A stretch of 64,000 nt of DNA from a virus: IMG/VR virus record IMGVR_UViG_3300025030_000080, positions 1 through 64,000 of that record; one strand, written 5' to 3'. Below, one piece after another: positions 42,104 to 50,315 of this stretch (the first letter of the stretch is position 1; each line of letters begins with the position of its first letter). The notes beneath the pieces are model-generated. The model had not been told where the DNA came from, made no database searches, and was given only the letters and a program-made list of their open reading frames with translations. Position numbers and translations under genes: made by a program.

Positions 42104-42321
42104 GATTTTTTCCTCATTTCAAATTTAAATACTTTATTTATAATGCTAAAAGCTACCATATCATTCCCAGTATCATCCATTTCTTCCATAGGGATATTAA
42201 CGGTTCCTGATAATTTTTCTAATCTTTTCAACATAACTATGATAAGTTGGTCTTTAAAATCATCTAATATCTCGGCGTGTTCTGGCGCGTCCCCTCTGGC
42301 TAAATCAATCCCTTTTCCCAC
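42100..42321 (-). CDS. Small conserved phage protein
   Basis: A 73-residue protein: APEHAEILDDFKDQLIIVMLKRL then helical. The pattern is common in phages beside the CPIC proteins. 4-base overlap with the next gene. Function unknown. Confidence 0.65.
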   Translation of the reverse strand: MGKGIDLARGDAPEHAEILDDFKDQLIIVMLKRLEKLSGTVNIPMEEMDDTGNDMVAFSIINKVFKFEMRKKS

Positions 42322-42332
42322 GGTATTCTCCT

Positions 42333-42668
42333 TTATTGAATATCTTTTTTGAAGGACTCTTCGTACATTATTTTTGTATCTCTTGCGGCAAATTCAATCC
42401 AATTATCAGCTTTTAGAAAGCAGATGGGGCATCTCTCTGTTCCATCCTCGTTGTCTATTAAAACTTCTAATCCTGCTATTTCCATAGCATTACCTAAAAT
42501 CATATTATGAGCAGTCATAAGGGGATCAAAGTTTTCTAATGATGGATTTTCCATTGATTTTATTGTTTTTTCCACAGCTTCCTTACCAGAAGTCGGTACA
42601 AGATCATATAGTCCAATTTCTTTGATTTTATCTTTCAATAAATCCCAATGCGGTATACAAAATTTCAT
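42333..42668 (-). CDS. Conserved phage CPIC protein
   Basis: A 111-residue protein with a C-terminal RCPICFLKADNWIEFAARD, a recurring phage motif, preceded by a helical front (HWDLLKDKIKEIGL). Probable zinc or nucleotide-related; unknown function. Confidence 0.7.
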   Translation of the reverse strand: MKFCIPHWDLLKDKIKEIGLYDLVPTSGKEAVEKTIKSMENPSLENFDPLMTAHNMILGNAMEIAGLEVLIDNEDGTERCPICFLKADNWIEFAARDTKIMYEESFKKDIQ

Positions 42669-42704
42669 TTATATTTCCTTTCTAGTTGAAAATTTGCATT
42701 TAAG

Positions 42705-42890
42705 TTACAATTGTCTACAAGATCGAAGAAATTTTTCAAGTAATGCGATGTCATCATATATTTCATTATCTCCTATAGCTGCTGCACGGAAACGTATCTT
42801 AATTGCTAATTGTACGACTTCCACGGGAATTTTCGCATATCCGAACCATCCCATAATAAATTGAATTGGGGAAATAAGTTTAATTTTCAT
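42705..42890 (-). CDS. Unknown small protein
   Basis: A 61-residue protein with a hydrophobic front (LISPIQFIMGWFGYAKIPVEVV) and a helical acidic end (EIYDDIALLEKFLRSC). No family recognised. Confidence 0.6.
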   Translation of the reverse strand: MKIKLISPIQFIMGWFGYAKIPVEVVQLAIKIRFRAAAIGDNEIYDDIALLEKFLRSCRQL

Positions 42891-43107
42891 TTCTACTCCT
42901 TTTGGTAACGGCTATCAATCTATCAGAAATATGTTTACCGCAACAAGGACAGGTCATCGGACAGGGAGTTCTGGTCAAATATTCTTTTGAGCAATTCTCT
43001 TTAGTTTCTTCCATTAATTTTTTTACTAACCTATATCCCTCCGATCTACTTTTAGCGTGAGCGTGAATGTAAATAAAATATCGTAAATTTTTGTGCGCTT
43101 GGTTCAT
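42880..43107 (-). CDS. Small zinc protein
   Basis: A 75-residue protein with CPMTCPCCGKHISD (CxxxCxxC-like) near residue 50 and a basic front. No family recognised. 11-base overlap with the next gene. Confidence 0.6.
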   Translation of the reverse strand: MNQAHKNLRYFIYIHAHAKSRSEGYRLVKKLMEETKENCSKEYLTRTPCPMTCPCCGKHISDRLIAVTKRSRNEN

Positions 43108-43442
43108 TTTTCTTCCTCTTTTTTGGTGAGAGTAGCACGATCATATTTAATCCCACATTTTGGGCAGAAAAGTTCACTTAATCTTTTCCCCCAATTATCT
43201 CTTTCTCCAGGGCCATATATAATTGGTCCTGCTCCTGATAATCTAAACCCTTCTTCTCTTTCTTCAAGAGGTTCCTTACAAACTACGCAATGATATTTTG
43301 TTATCAACTTTTCCTCCATTTTTGTACTACGTATTTTACATAAATTATTTTTAATATTTTCTGATTGTTCTTTGGTAATACAAGAATGAAGTTGTTCTGT
43401 GTAGTCTAATGGCCATCCACAACGTATGCAATGAGTGGGCAT
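43104..43442 (-). CDS. Double zinc-ribbon protein
   Basis: A 112-residue protein with HCIRCGWP at 4-11, HCVVCKEP near 51 and FCPKCGIKYD near 90, so three CxxC knuckles. Typical phage small zinc protein. Function unknown. Confidence 0.65.
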   Translation of the reverse strand: MPTHCIRCGWPLDYTEQLHSCITKEQSENIKNNLCKIRSTKMEEKLITKYHCVVCKEPLEEREEGFRLSGAGPIIYGPGERDNWGKRLSELFCPKCGIKYDRATLTKKEEEK

Positions 43443-43804
43443 TACTTTTCCTCACTTTTTTTATTAATCATATCTATTAATTTTTCACAAGTTTCTTTAT
43501 TAAATCGGGAAATGTGAGCTTCTTCTTTAGGCAATGATAAAGCATCTTGCATCCATTGGTAAGCCTCTTTCCTAGTCATGCCATTATTTTTCCATAGAGT
43601 ATCAAATGCTTCATGAGCTTTAATTCTAACTTTTTTAGTCTCCGCGTTAGCAGGAATTCCCATAGGCTTACCTGTCTTTTGATGGGCACCATGGGTTCCG
43701 TTACATTCCGGCCATTTGATACACCCATAGAATTTTCCATACATTCTAGATTCAAGGAGTCGCATAGGAGCGCCACATTCTCCGCATTTAACCTCTTCCT
43801 TCAA
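43442..43804 (-). CDS. DUF3268 zinc-finger protein
   Basis: A 120-residue protein. CGECGAPMRLLES, FYGCIKWPECNGTHGAH are the four-cysteine topoisomerase-like finger, followed by NAETKKVRIKAHEAFDTLW and KEAYQWM, the DUF3268 pattern. Start is TTG with AGGAAAAAAAT upstream. Function unknown; the finger suggests DNA binding. Confidence 0.8.
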   Translation of the reverse strand: MKEEVKCGECGAPMRLLESRMYGKFYGCIKWPECNGTHGAHQKTGKPMGIPANAETKKVRIKAHEAFDTLWKNNGMTRKEAYQWMQDALSLPKEEAHISRFNKETCEKLIDMINKKSEEK

Positions 43805-44012
43805 ATTTTTTTCCTTTCTTAATTTTCACCGTTCCATCCCAAAAAGGAGCTATGAAATTACTCCAGTAGAATTCAGTTACAACCCCCATCCTAGATTCCC
43901 ACCCACTTCCCAAATATCCGGTATACTCTACTATGAATGGCCAACAAGGAATATATCCTTTTGTACCAATTTTAATATCTTCAGTATTATTTGTATTTGG
44001 AGTATTCATCAT
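43788..44012 (-). CDS. Unknown protein
   Basis: A 74-residue aromatic-rich protein (GYIPCWPFIVEYTGYLGSGWESR) ending basic KKGKKFEGRG. Overlaps the next gene by 17 bases. No family recognised. Confidence 0.6.
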   Translation of the reverse strand: MMNTPNTNNTEDIKIGTKGYIPCWPFIVEYTGYLGSGWESRMGVVTEFYWSNFIAPFWDGTVKIKKGKKFEGRG

Positions 44013-44395
44013 TCACCTAAAGAAAAATCTATATATTCCTTTGTTATTTTTTCATTTATTTTTCTTTCCAAAATTCCTTTTAAATGGTTGAAATTTGTTA
44101 TTATTCCTAAACAGTAATGTTGAATATCTATAGGTTGGTATATTCTAAATTCATGCCCCAAGTCCTCGCTTCGATACCTATATTCTGTTGGGACATGTTT
44201 AAAATATGTCGTAGAACTGCTACCAACTCCTTTGGAAAGAACTTTTTTTTGGAATAAATAAATATATTCTCCAAAAAAGGATACAAATTGATTAAGACTA
44301 AAACATATACAAGGTTTATCCCATTCAGAAATTTTATTTGGTTTTAATATATCAACTTTTTTATCAGAAGTATGTATTAATAAATCTTCCATCAT
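44009..44395 (-). CDS. Unknown protein
   Basis: A 128-residue protein, mixed fold (CICFSLNQFVSFFGEYIYLF; YQPIDIQHYCLGII), similar in style to phage-associated abortive-infection-related AbiEii-like or RES-type small enzymes, but no motif can be assigned. No family recognised. Confidence 0.6.
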   Translation of the reverse strand: MMEDLLIHTSDKKVDILKPNKISEWDKPCICFSLNQFVSFFGEYIYLFQKKVLSKGVGSSSTTYFKHVPTEYRYRSEDLGHEFRIYQPIDIQHYCLGIITNFNHLKGILERKINEKITKEYIDFSLGE

Positions 44396-44652
44396 ATGGA
44401 TTTTTTCCTCATTTTTATGATTACAGTTCTTTTCAACATTTTAGGAGGTTCTGGAGAATACGTATTACTTCCAAATGCTACTCTTTCTAAGAACCTAGCA
44501 TCTTCAATACGATTGGCTAGGTATAGTTTATCAATAGCCATTCTTATCTCTGGACGCGGAATAGAATTCAATTTGTAGGTACAAGTAGAACAAATATAGG
44601 TAGCATACCTATCGGCCCCTTTTTCCTTCTTAGTGCATAGGCAGCAACTCAC
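44392..44652 (-). CDS. Zinc-ribbon protein
   Basis: An 86-residue protein with CCLCTKKEKG at residue 3 and ICSTCTYKL near 21. A helical middle (PEIRMAIDKLYLANRI) and basic end. Function unknown. Confidence 0.65.
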   Translation of the reverse strand: MSCCLCTKKEKGADRYATYICSTCTYKLNSIPRPEIRMAIDKLYLANRIEDARFLERVAFGSNTYSPEPPKMLKRTVIIKMRKKSI

Positions 44653-45170
44653 TTAGTTTCCTTGGGAACACGTGCTGCTTTCTTCATACTTTCTATCCAA
44701 AAAGTATTCCCCTCATTGGCTTTATTGAAAGTGTTTACCGCTTCTTCAAATTCTGCTGTTCCATTTAAATTATCATAGGCATCTTCATAAAGGTCTTCGC
44801 AAAATCTTTCTAATATATCTTCTGCATCAAGCGTGGGAATATTTTCTGTTTCGGCAATATAAACAAATTCTGGTAATTTTTCTATTTTATTACAATCTAT
44901 TAAATCTTCCAAAGTAGCATAATAAGAATCATTGAATACTACAGGACCGTCCCAATTTTCTAACTTTTCAGCTTTATCCATTTGATCTTTATCCCTGCAA
45001 TCATAACATTTCTCATTGAATATAAAGATGGTTTCTCCCCCACATTGTTTACAAACTCCCTTTTTGCAACAATTCTCTGCTACGTCATGGATATTTGGTT
45101 TTAAACAGATATTGCAATAGGATATATTCGTGGGATGACCATTTTTGGTAAATAATGGAATAGCGTTCAT
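44649..45170 (-). CDS. Zinc protein with acidic C-terminal half
   Basis: A 173-residue protein. YCNICLKP, CCKKGVCKQCGG and KCYDCRDKD in the first 60 residues form two likely zinc knuckles. The rest is acidic and helical (ILERFCEDLYEDAYDNLNG). Family unknown. Confidence 0.65.
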   Translation of the reverse strand: MNAIPLFTKNGHPTNISYCNICLKPNIHDVAENCCKKGVCKQCGGETIFIFNEKCYDCRDKDQMDKAEKLENWDGPVVFNDSYYATLEDLIDCNKIEKLPEFVYIAETENIPTLDAEDILERFCEDLYEDAYDNLNGTAEFEEAVNTFNKANEGNTFWIESMKKAARVPKETK

Positions 45171-45374
45171 TTATTCCTCCATTATTTCTATTTTATTTAA
45201 TTTTTGTCCATACCAATAATTAACGGTGGGATAATTGGGTTCTTCTTTTTGATGCTTTAATAATGATTCTGAAATTATTCCTAATATCTTGCCAATTTCT
45301 TTATAGCCCCTATATTCATATTTATTTATAGGAAGTATTCCTTTCTCATCTACATATATGGTCATTTTAAGCAT
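45171..45374 (-). CDS. Unknown small protein
   Basis: A 67-residue protein (MLKMTIYVDEKGILPIN; GYKEIGKILGIISESLLKH) set by GAGGGATAGC before ATG. No family recognised. Confidence 0.6.
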   Translation of the reverse strand: MLKMTIYVDEKGILPINKYEYRGYKEIGKILGIISESLLKHQKEEPNYPTVNYWYGQKLNKIEIMEE

Positions 45375-45375
45375 G

Positions 45376-45738
45376 CTATCCCTCTACCATTTGTAATATA
45401 ACCCTACAAACGGCTAATGAAAAAGTGGGGGCTTCTGCGGAAAATTTCCAAAAATCTTCGGGATCTAATCCCCCAGTCCCTGCAAAGAAATGCCCATCAG
45501 GGTATTTGATGATTTCTATATGGGGTACTTTATTGATTACATCTAAAGTATCTCTTATATCGGTTGAGGGAGACCAAAACTTAAAATGGGTACTACCTTG
45601 GGATGGCTCACATTTTCTTACGTCATATTCTTCTTTATTAACCATAAAGAAGGAGTCATATGTTCTTTCCCACCCCATTATTTTTTCTGCTATAAGTATG
45701 TCTAAATCTTTACCTGCAGGTATTTTATCATAGTCCAT
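45376..45738 (-). CDS. Phage ABA-sandwich domain protein, copy 2
   Basis: A 120-residue member of the family seen at 16.3-16.7 kb: AGKDLDILIAEKIMGWE, STDIRDTLDVINKV and SAEAPTFSLAVCRVILQMVEG. It is the first gene after tRNA-Leu. Role unknown. Confidence 0.75.
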   Translation of the reverse strand: MDYDKIPAGKDLDILIAEKIMGWERTYDSFFMVNKEEYDVRKCEPSQGSTHFKFWSPSTDIRDTLDVINKVPHIEIIKYPDGHFFAGTGGLDPEDFWKFSAEAPTFSLAVCRVILQMVEG

Positions 45739-45754
45739 TTAATCCTCCATTATT

Positions 45755-45841
45755 TGGTGGGCGAGGAGGGAGTCGAACCCTCATGGTTTTTCAACCACTG
45801 GATTTTAAGTCCAGCGTGCATACCAATTCCACCACCCGCCC
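45755..45841 (-). tRNA. tRNA-Leu (anticodon TAA)
   Basis: An 87-nt tRNA with encoded CCA. Acceptor GGGCGGG pairs with CTCGCCC (one G-T pair). The anticodon stem CTGGA/TCCAG holds loop CTTAAAA (anticodon TAA). A class II variable arm (TGGTTG...AACCA) and T loop GGTTCGACTC are present. It reads the UUA codon, which is expected to be common in this AT-rich genome. Confidence 0.95.
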
Positions 45842-45854
45842 ATTTTATCGGTGT

Positions 45855-45933
45855 CCCCGGACCCAGATCAGCCCCTTCAAGGTGACTAACCCGAAGGTTG
45901 GTTGTCATCCGGCTTAACCTACTGGGTCCGGGG
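45855..45933 (-). ncRNA. Unidentified 79-nt element closed by a perfect 12-bp helix
   Basis: The ends CCCCGGACCCAG and CTGGGTCCGGGG pair over 12 bp. Inside are nested AGCC/GGCT, TGAC/GTCA and AACC-TTCG-GGTT; the last has a UUCG tetraloop on the minus strand, supporting that orientation. It lies between the stop of the upstream gene and tRNA-Leu, 13 bases from the tRNA 5' end. It lacks a following T-run, so it is not an obvious terminator, and it does not fit the tRNA shape. Confidence 0.65.
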
Positions 45934-45952
45934 AATCAAATTTTGTTTACCC

Positions 45953-46339
45953 CTACAAAGCCTCCGCCAATTTCTGAAGGTCTTCAATAGAAGACGCAGC
46001 CAGCTGCTCATTTTGTTTGCTAGCGATGATAGCAAGAATCTGCTGTTTCCGTTCCTTGTTGGCCCTAGCCGTTGCAGCAGCTTCGTTCTCGGCCAGTCGA
46101 ATTTCAATGATATGTTTTACGATATCAAATTTTATCAGAGTAGCTTCATTGGCTTTTGCAGGTTTTACTACAAAGGATTCCGTTTCGGCTTCTTTTACCT
46201 GTTTGGAAAGTCCTCTGGCAATATCATCCAGATTGGCTCTATTCGTACTGGTTAATGGAAGATCCCATAAATCTTCTACATCGAGTTGTCCCATGGAGGT
46301 ATCAAACCGAAGCTTGAGGCGAGACGCTTTTTCAAACAT
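45953..46339 (-). CDS. Conserved phage protein beside DUF2135 gene
   Basis: A 128-residue helical protein starting MFEKASRLKLRFDTSMGQL with EDLWDLPL, then long helices (ETESFVVKPAKANEATLIKF; KERKQQILAII). The pattern is widespread in phages; function unknown. It is paired with the 672-residue gene. Confidence 0.75.
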   Translation of the reverse strand: MFEKASRLKLRFDTSMGQLDVEDLWDLPLTSTNRANLDDIARGLSKQVKEAETESFVVKPAKANEATLIKFDIVKHIIEIRLAENEAAATARANKERKQQILAIIASKQNEQLAASSIEDLQKLAEAL

Positions 46340-46356
46340 TTTGTTTCTCCTTTCTT

Positions 46357-48375
46357 TCAGAAGTTAATTTTGATGGTACGAGAAAAACTCCCTTTGACTC
46401 GACAGAGCACACTATTACGTTGTGTACTAGAAAAACCAATACCACTAAGTTGGTTATTAGATTCCTCCGTTTTCATCTTGGAACCTACAATTTCGAATAC
46501 TTTTCTATTAGTATCAAATTCACTTTTGAGAAATTCATTGAAAAACCCACGGGCCTTTCCTTCATTTAAGCATCCATCTATCATAAAGAAGAAGTGTTTA
46601 TTACCTACTGTTTTATCATCCCAATAATTAGGAGATAACATTAGAATGTTGACATTATGGAAAGTTTGAGTAGGAATTCCCCATACCTCCCTAACTGATT
46701 GGGAAGATGGCAGGGATTTGATTATTTCGATACCCTTGACATGTGAGTATTTAATTTCTGCAACTGTAATTGTTTCATTATGCTTGACTGGTTTATCATA
46801 AGTAAATCTATAAATAGTTCCTAACCAGTCCATTTCAACTTCAAATCCTACATTGGTTGATTCTCTCCTGTTATAGTTATGAACTAGTAAATAATAACTA
46901 CCTTCGCACATTTTTCTCTTATCTGGATAAAATATATTCTCGACAGGTTCACGAGTAAATCCGCTTCCAGCATTCATATCTACATCAAGTTGTCCACCGC
47001 CTAGGGGGGAAGGTCCCTTATTACCAAAATATATTTCATTGCCTTTAGGCTCTTTCATATGGAGGTCTAAATCATCGTGGTTATGCCATGCTAATCGGTT
47101 GCACCAATCTCCAGAAACATTTCCCCCTGCCTTCTTTACTCTTTCTTTGATAGAGTCGGCCAATTCTCCGTTATAAGACCAACTAAAATTATTGGACCAT
47201 TTAAATAGTCTTCCAGCAGTCGGATCTACTGGAGCTACCAAACTTACCAAATTCCCTGCATGACGATTTTCAAACATAACTTCGATTGAATTAACTTTAG
47301 GAATGATATCTGATATAAATTTATCAATGGTGACTTCCTCTATCTTATCAAGATTCTTCGTTTTCTCAGAAACTCCCCCGGAGATTTCATCAAATACATT
47401 ATTAGTCATTTTCTTTCGTGATTCTCTATTAGCAAATATAATGTTATTTACTGTGATATCATTGATTGTTGCATACCTACGTTCAAGGGCCGAAGTGAGT
47501 CCCATTTCTTCAATCTTATTTTTGGCTTGTTCTATCATGGCCTTAGTAACGATGGCCGTGGGTCGTTTGTAATTCGTTGGGGCAACTTTTGATTCAAAGG
47601 AAGCCACAGCTATATCCATATCTTTTCCTTCGGAAAGATCTACCAAAAGAGTTCCAATAACGGTACTGCGTATGCGAGATATAGATGGTTGAATTTTTTT
47701 GATTTGAGACCATACGAAAGAATCTTTATCTTCGTGGGGTTTTAATTTATTGGTTCTTTTCTTTAACGTCATAAAACTTTCAACTACAAATTTATGTTCC
47801 TCTCCACGATACAGAGAATTCTGCGCTATCAACTCCAAGACGGTATCAAGAGATTCGTCGGTGATTTCTTCCAGACTACGAAGTAATACATCATGGGTTG
47901 CTCTGGAATCCGACAATTTAGGACCAATATCTATCTTTTTGCATACGTATTCCTCGGGGATATTGATAAAAAAGTGCTCCCAAGTTTTTACTTGATCCAT
48001 TAATTGCTGGAAATTTTTATCTGTTCCAGCAGTACGCTCTGTATGAAAAAATACATTTTCGATAGGGAAAGTTTTAACCAAATTAGCCATAGCATCAGCA
48101 ACAACTTGGTAATGTTCAACTCCTACCTGAACATCCCAAATACTTTCTATTTTTCCGTTGATAATGGCAACGGTATTACCTACAGCCCTAATAAATTGTT
48201 TACAACATTGGCAATCATGCTCTGTTCTCTCTCGATAGATGGGATTAGATCCATCAGGAAAACTCCCCAGATAGGTACTCCAGAGTAAATCCTTATCAAC
48301 TTGTACACGAAATAAATCATGCTTTCTCATTTTATCAAATTGTTTGCTCACTGCTACTTTAAAATGGTTGAACAT
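46357..48375 (-). CDS. Large protein with C-terminal DUF2135-like domain
   Basis: A 672-residue protein. The N-terminal 350 residues are helical with HDCQCCKQFIRAVGNTVAIING near residue 53, and a middle domain contains INDITVNNIIFANRES. Residues 410-540 read LAWHNHDDLDLHMKEP, NEIYFGNKGP, GGQLDVDMNAGSG and SYYLLVHNYNRRES, the pattern of YfaP/DUF2135. The protein with its 128-residue neighbour is a recurrent pair in large phages; the role is unknown. AAAGGAGGGC precedes its ATG. Confidence 0.8.
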   Translation of the reverse strand: MFNHFKVAVSKQFDKMRKHDLFRVQVDKDLLWSTYLGSFPDGSNPIYRERTEHDCQCCKQFIRAVGNTVAIINGKIESIWDVQVGVEHYQVVADAMANLVKTFPIENVFFHTERTAGTDKNFQQLMDQVKTWEHFFINIPEEYVCKKIDIGPKLSDSRATHDVLLRSLEEITDESLDTVLELIAQNSLYRGEEHKFVVESFMTLKKRTNKLKPHEDKDSFVWSQIKKIQPSISRIRSTVIGTLLVDLSEGKDMDIAVASFESKVAPTNYKRPTAIVTKAMIEQAKNKIEEMGLTSALERRYATINDITVNNIIFANRESRKKMTNNVFDEISGGVSEKTKNLDKIEEVTIDKFISDIIPKVNSIEVMFENRHAGNLVSLVAPVDPTAGRLFKWSNNFSWSYNGELADSIKERVKKAGGNVSGDWCNRLAWHNHDDLDLHMKEPKGNEIYFGNKGPSPLGGGQLDVDMNAGSGFTREPVENIFYPDKRKMCEGSYYLLVHNYNRRESTNVGFEVEMDWLGTIYRFTYDKPVKHNETITVAEIKYSHVKGIEIIKSLPSSQSVREVWGIPTQTFHNVNILMLSPNYWDDKTVGNKHFFFMIDGCLNEGKARGFFNEFLKSEFDTNRKVFEIVGSKMKTEESNNQLSGIGFSSTQRNSVLCRVKGSFSRTIKINF

Positions 48376-48404
48376 GCGCCCTCCTTTTAAAATCTTCTAC
48401 TTAA

Positions 48405-48414
48405 TACTACAGAA
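48405..48414 (-). promoter_or_regulatory. Promoter-like motif
   Basis: Minus-strand TTCTGTAGTA lies 30-39 bases before the 672-residue gene. GTGAAA sits 15 bases before TAGTAT, the same spacing as at 24.2 kb. The gene upstream ends at 48427, so this lies in a true gap. Confidence 0.3.
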
Positions 48415-48426
48415 GTTTCATCGTTT

Positions 48427-48924
48427 TCACCCCTCTTCGGACTCCTTCTCCTTGAACTCCGTCCAAAATTTCTTTACGTCTGAAGTAGACCACCCTTTGT
48501 ACTTTCGAAGGTATTTGGAAAGTCCTATCTTAAAATCATTATGACGAATTAAATCAATAAATTCATTTGGTGCGGATAAAATTACATCTACTACTTCTTT
48601 CATTTCTTTTGATAAACTAACATATTTTTCTAACATTTTTCTCGGATCTCTACCTAGCATTTCTTCCATCTCCGCAAAAGATAATTCCTCCCCAGTTCTT
48701 TTCAATGCTTTTTTCTTTTCAATCATATTAAGAAAATGTTGTCTAATATGATTTGATAATGCCGCTTCAAATGGACAACAAAGCCCATATTTCTTTTCTT
48801 CCTCAATTACTTCCATAAAACATACGAATCCTTCCCCCACTAAGTCTTCCATTTCTTGTTTGTTTGGTGAGAATTTAAAAGCCATTCCAAATATTATTCC
48901 TTTGTAATTAGTCCAGTCTCTCAT
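48427..48924 (-). CDS. Sigma-70 region 2-like protein
   Basis: A 165-residue protein starting MRDWTNYKGIIFGM after AGGAGGGC. FSPNKQEMEDLVGEGFVCFMEVIEE matches sigma region 2 (EDLxQEGxLGL-xA), and PFEAALSNHIRQHFLNMIEKK fits FxxYaxxxIrxxh. The C-terminal 70 residues do not show a clear region 4. It could redirect host RNA polymerase to phage promoters. Such divergent phage sigma-like proteins are known in large phages. Confidence 0.7.
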   Translation of the reverse strand: MRDWTNYKGIIFGMAFKFSPNKQEMEDLVGEGFVCFMEVIEEEKKYGLCCPFEAALSNHIRQHFLNMIEKKKALKRTGEELSFAEMEEMLGRDPRKMLEKYVSLSKEMKEVVDVILSAPNEFIDLIRHNDFKIGLSKYLRKYKGWSTSDVKKFWTEFKEKESEEG

Positions 48925-49256
48925 TTTTTGCCCTCCTTTATATCTATCCAAAGTTTCATTAATCCTATGGTTTGTTTGGGGACTTTTGCCCCTGAGAAAT
49001 CTATTTTGGTTCCGGTAAGAAAATCTGATAATAAACTAAGTGCTTTCATTTCATTTAGTAAAATATCTGAATCCTCTTGAGAAGATGACGCATCTATGGC
49101 CCCAGCAATTGCTGCTTTAAATCTTAAATCTTCGTCTGTAAGCATCCAATGATTTTTAGTTACCTCCATCGCTGCCTTAACTTTTGCTACCAAAGTAAAT
49201 TTTTCTTTCGCCGCTTCTGATGCTTCTGTAACTGCAATCATAAATTTAACGTCCAT
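48921..49256 (-). CDS. Unknown helical protein
   Basis: A 111-residue protein starting MDVKFMIAVTEASEAAKEK after AAGGGGGGC. Helical, acidic, Ala-rich. No family recognised. It overlaps the sigma-like gene by 4 bases. Confidence 0.6.
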   Translation of the reverse strand: MDVKFMIAVTEASEAAKEKFTLVAKVKAAMEVTKNHWMLTDEDLRFKAAIAGAIDASSSQEDSDILLNEMKALSLLSDFLTGTKIDFSGAKVPKQTIGLMKLWIDIKEGKK

Positions 49257-49461
49257 TTTTGCCCCCCTTACTTTTGTATTCCTCCACTTCAATCATAATA
49301 TGAGATAATATCTTTCCCCCAACTACTGATTTAATTTTGAGTGGCGTTTCTCCCAACCAAATTTCTAACTCTCCGTATTTGGCTGGAGGTGCTTTTTCTC
49401 CGCCAAATTCTTTTATTCTTTCTGAAAGAATATCTCTGAATTTAATTATTTTTAATTTCAT
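49246..49461 (-). CDS. Unknown small protein
   Basis: A 71-residue protein (MKLKIIKFRDILSERIKEFGG; LEIWLGETPLKIKSVVGG) with mixed fold. Overlaps next gene by 11 bases. No family recognised. Confidence 0.6.
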   Translation of the reverse strand: MKLKIIKFRDILSERIKEFGGEKAPPAKYGELEIWLGETPLKIKSVVGGKILSHIMIEVEEYKSKGGKNGR

Positions 49462-49673
49462 TTATTTATCTTTTTGCTTCTTACTTCTAAAATTACAGAA
49501 TGTACATTATAAAATATTTCATCTTTTTCCCATCTAATGGTTAGTCTATTTCCTTGTAAGGTCACTCCAAACATAGTTGCTATTTTGGATCTAAGCATTT
49601 CTAAAATAGGTTGAGCAAATTGCAATGTTTCATCGTCGTAAATATCTATGGATAATTCTTTATCTCTTTTCAT
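49458..49673 (-). CDS. Unknown small protein
   Basis: A 71-residue protein with a helical middle (LQFAQPILEMLRSKIATMFG) and a strand end (LTIRWEKDEIFYNV). Overlaps both neighbours. No family recognised. Confidence 0.6.
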   Translation of the reverse strand: MKRDKELSIDIYDDETLQFAQPILEMLRSKIATMFGVTLQGNRLTIRWEKDEIFYNVHSVILEVRSKKINK

Positions 49674-50196
49674 TTTCCCTCCATTTAATTTCTTTTCTAA
49701 TCCATTCCATTGATACGGGGGTATAGCCCGTCACCTCTACTGATACACAAATATGAATTCCTGCTTCAGGTACCTCCCCTCTATGAGTATTTCCGTGAGT
49801 ATGCCCATGAATATTAATAATTCCTGGTTCATCTATGGGTTCATGGGATAGTGTCCAAAATTCTTCTTCAATAGTATTTTTAGAAACATCAAATAGTACA
49901 GGGCTTTTATATGCTTCAACCCCTCGTTTTTTCCAAAATGTAACTGTTCTTCTCCTATCATGATTTCCCATAATTAAAATAATTTTACCATTAAGAGCAT
50001 CAATATATTCTTGATACTTTTCAGAACGGGATAGGGAAAAATCTCCTAAATGACAAACTGTATCCTCTGGTTTTACTATTTGATTCCAATTTCTTATGAT
50101 AGTTTCGTCCATCTCATCTGAATTCTTAAAGGGGCGACCACAATATAAAACTATTGCAGAATGTCCGAAATGGCTGTCGCTAATAAACCAAATCAT
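49660..50196 (-). CDS. Calcineurin-like metallophosphoesterase
   Basis: A 178-residue enzyme with all metal motifs: DSHFGH (Asp7, His9), HLGDFSL, GNHDRR, SHEP and HGHTHG. It is the size of phage and YfcE-like phosphoesterases and probably acts on phosphodiesters or nucleotides. It is the last gene before tRNA-Met. Substrate unknown. Confidence 0.9.
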   Translation of the reverse strand: MIWFISDSHFGHSAIVLYCGRPFKNSDEMDETIIRNWNQIVKPEDTVCHLGDFSLSRSEKYQEYIDALNGKIILIMGNHDRRRTVTFWKKRGVEAYKSPVLFDVSKNTIEEEFWTLSHEPIDEPGIINIHGHTHGNTHRGEVPEAGIHICVSVEVTGYTPVSMEWIRKEIKWRENEKR

Positions 50197-50217
50197 TATT
50201 TGCCCTCCATAGTAATT

Positions 50218-50292
50218 TGGTGGGTCCTCCCAGATTTGAACTGGGATAGCAGCGGTTATGAGCCGCTTTCTCTACCATTGAGATAAGGACCC
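50218..50292 (-). tRNA. tRNA-Met (anticodon CAT)
   Basis: A 75-nt tRNA with encoded CCA. Acceptor GGGTCCT/AGGACCC is perfect (7 bp), the anticodon stem GCGGC/GCCGC-like holds loop CTCATAA (anticodon CAT), and the T arm is CCCAG-TTCAAAT-CTGGG. It could be elongator Met, or Ile if the C is lysidinylated; the modification cannot be seen here. Confidence 0.92.
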
Positions 50293-50301
50293 TTTTCAAA
50301 A

Positions 50302-50315
50302 CAGGGGCGTCGCAC
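50302..50315. repeat. 14-bp repeat CAGGGGCGTCGCAC, copy 1
   Basis: This 14-mer occurs here, at about 52568 and at about 62638. The copy here lies in the gap between tRNA-Met and the Ski2-like helicase; the other two are coding (reading CDAP). Three copies in 64 kb is more than chance would give in an AT-rich genome. Confidence 0.6.

Noticed and set aside
43576-43776. 66-codon alternate frame inside the DUF3268 gene
   Set aside because: It overlaps a clearly recognisable family in another frame, and has no SD.
45855-45933. Rho-independent terminator
   Set aside because: The loop is 55 nt and there is no T-run behind the 3' arm on either strand.
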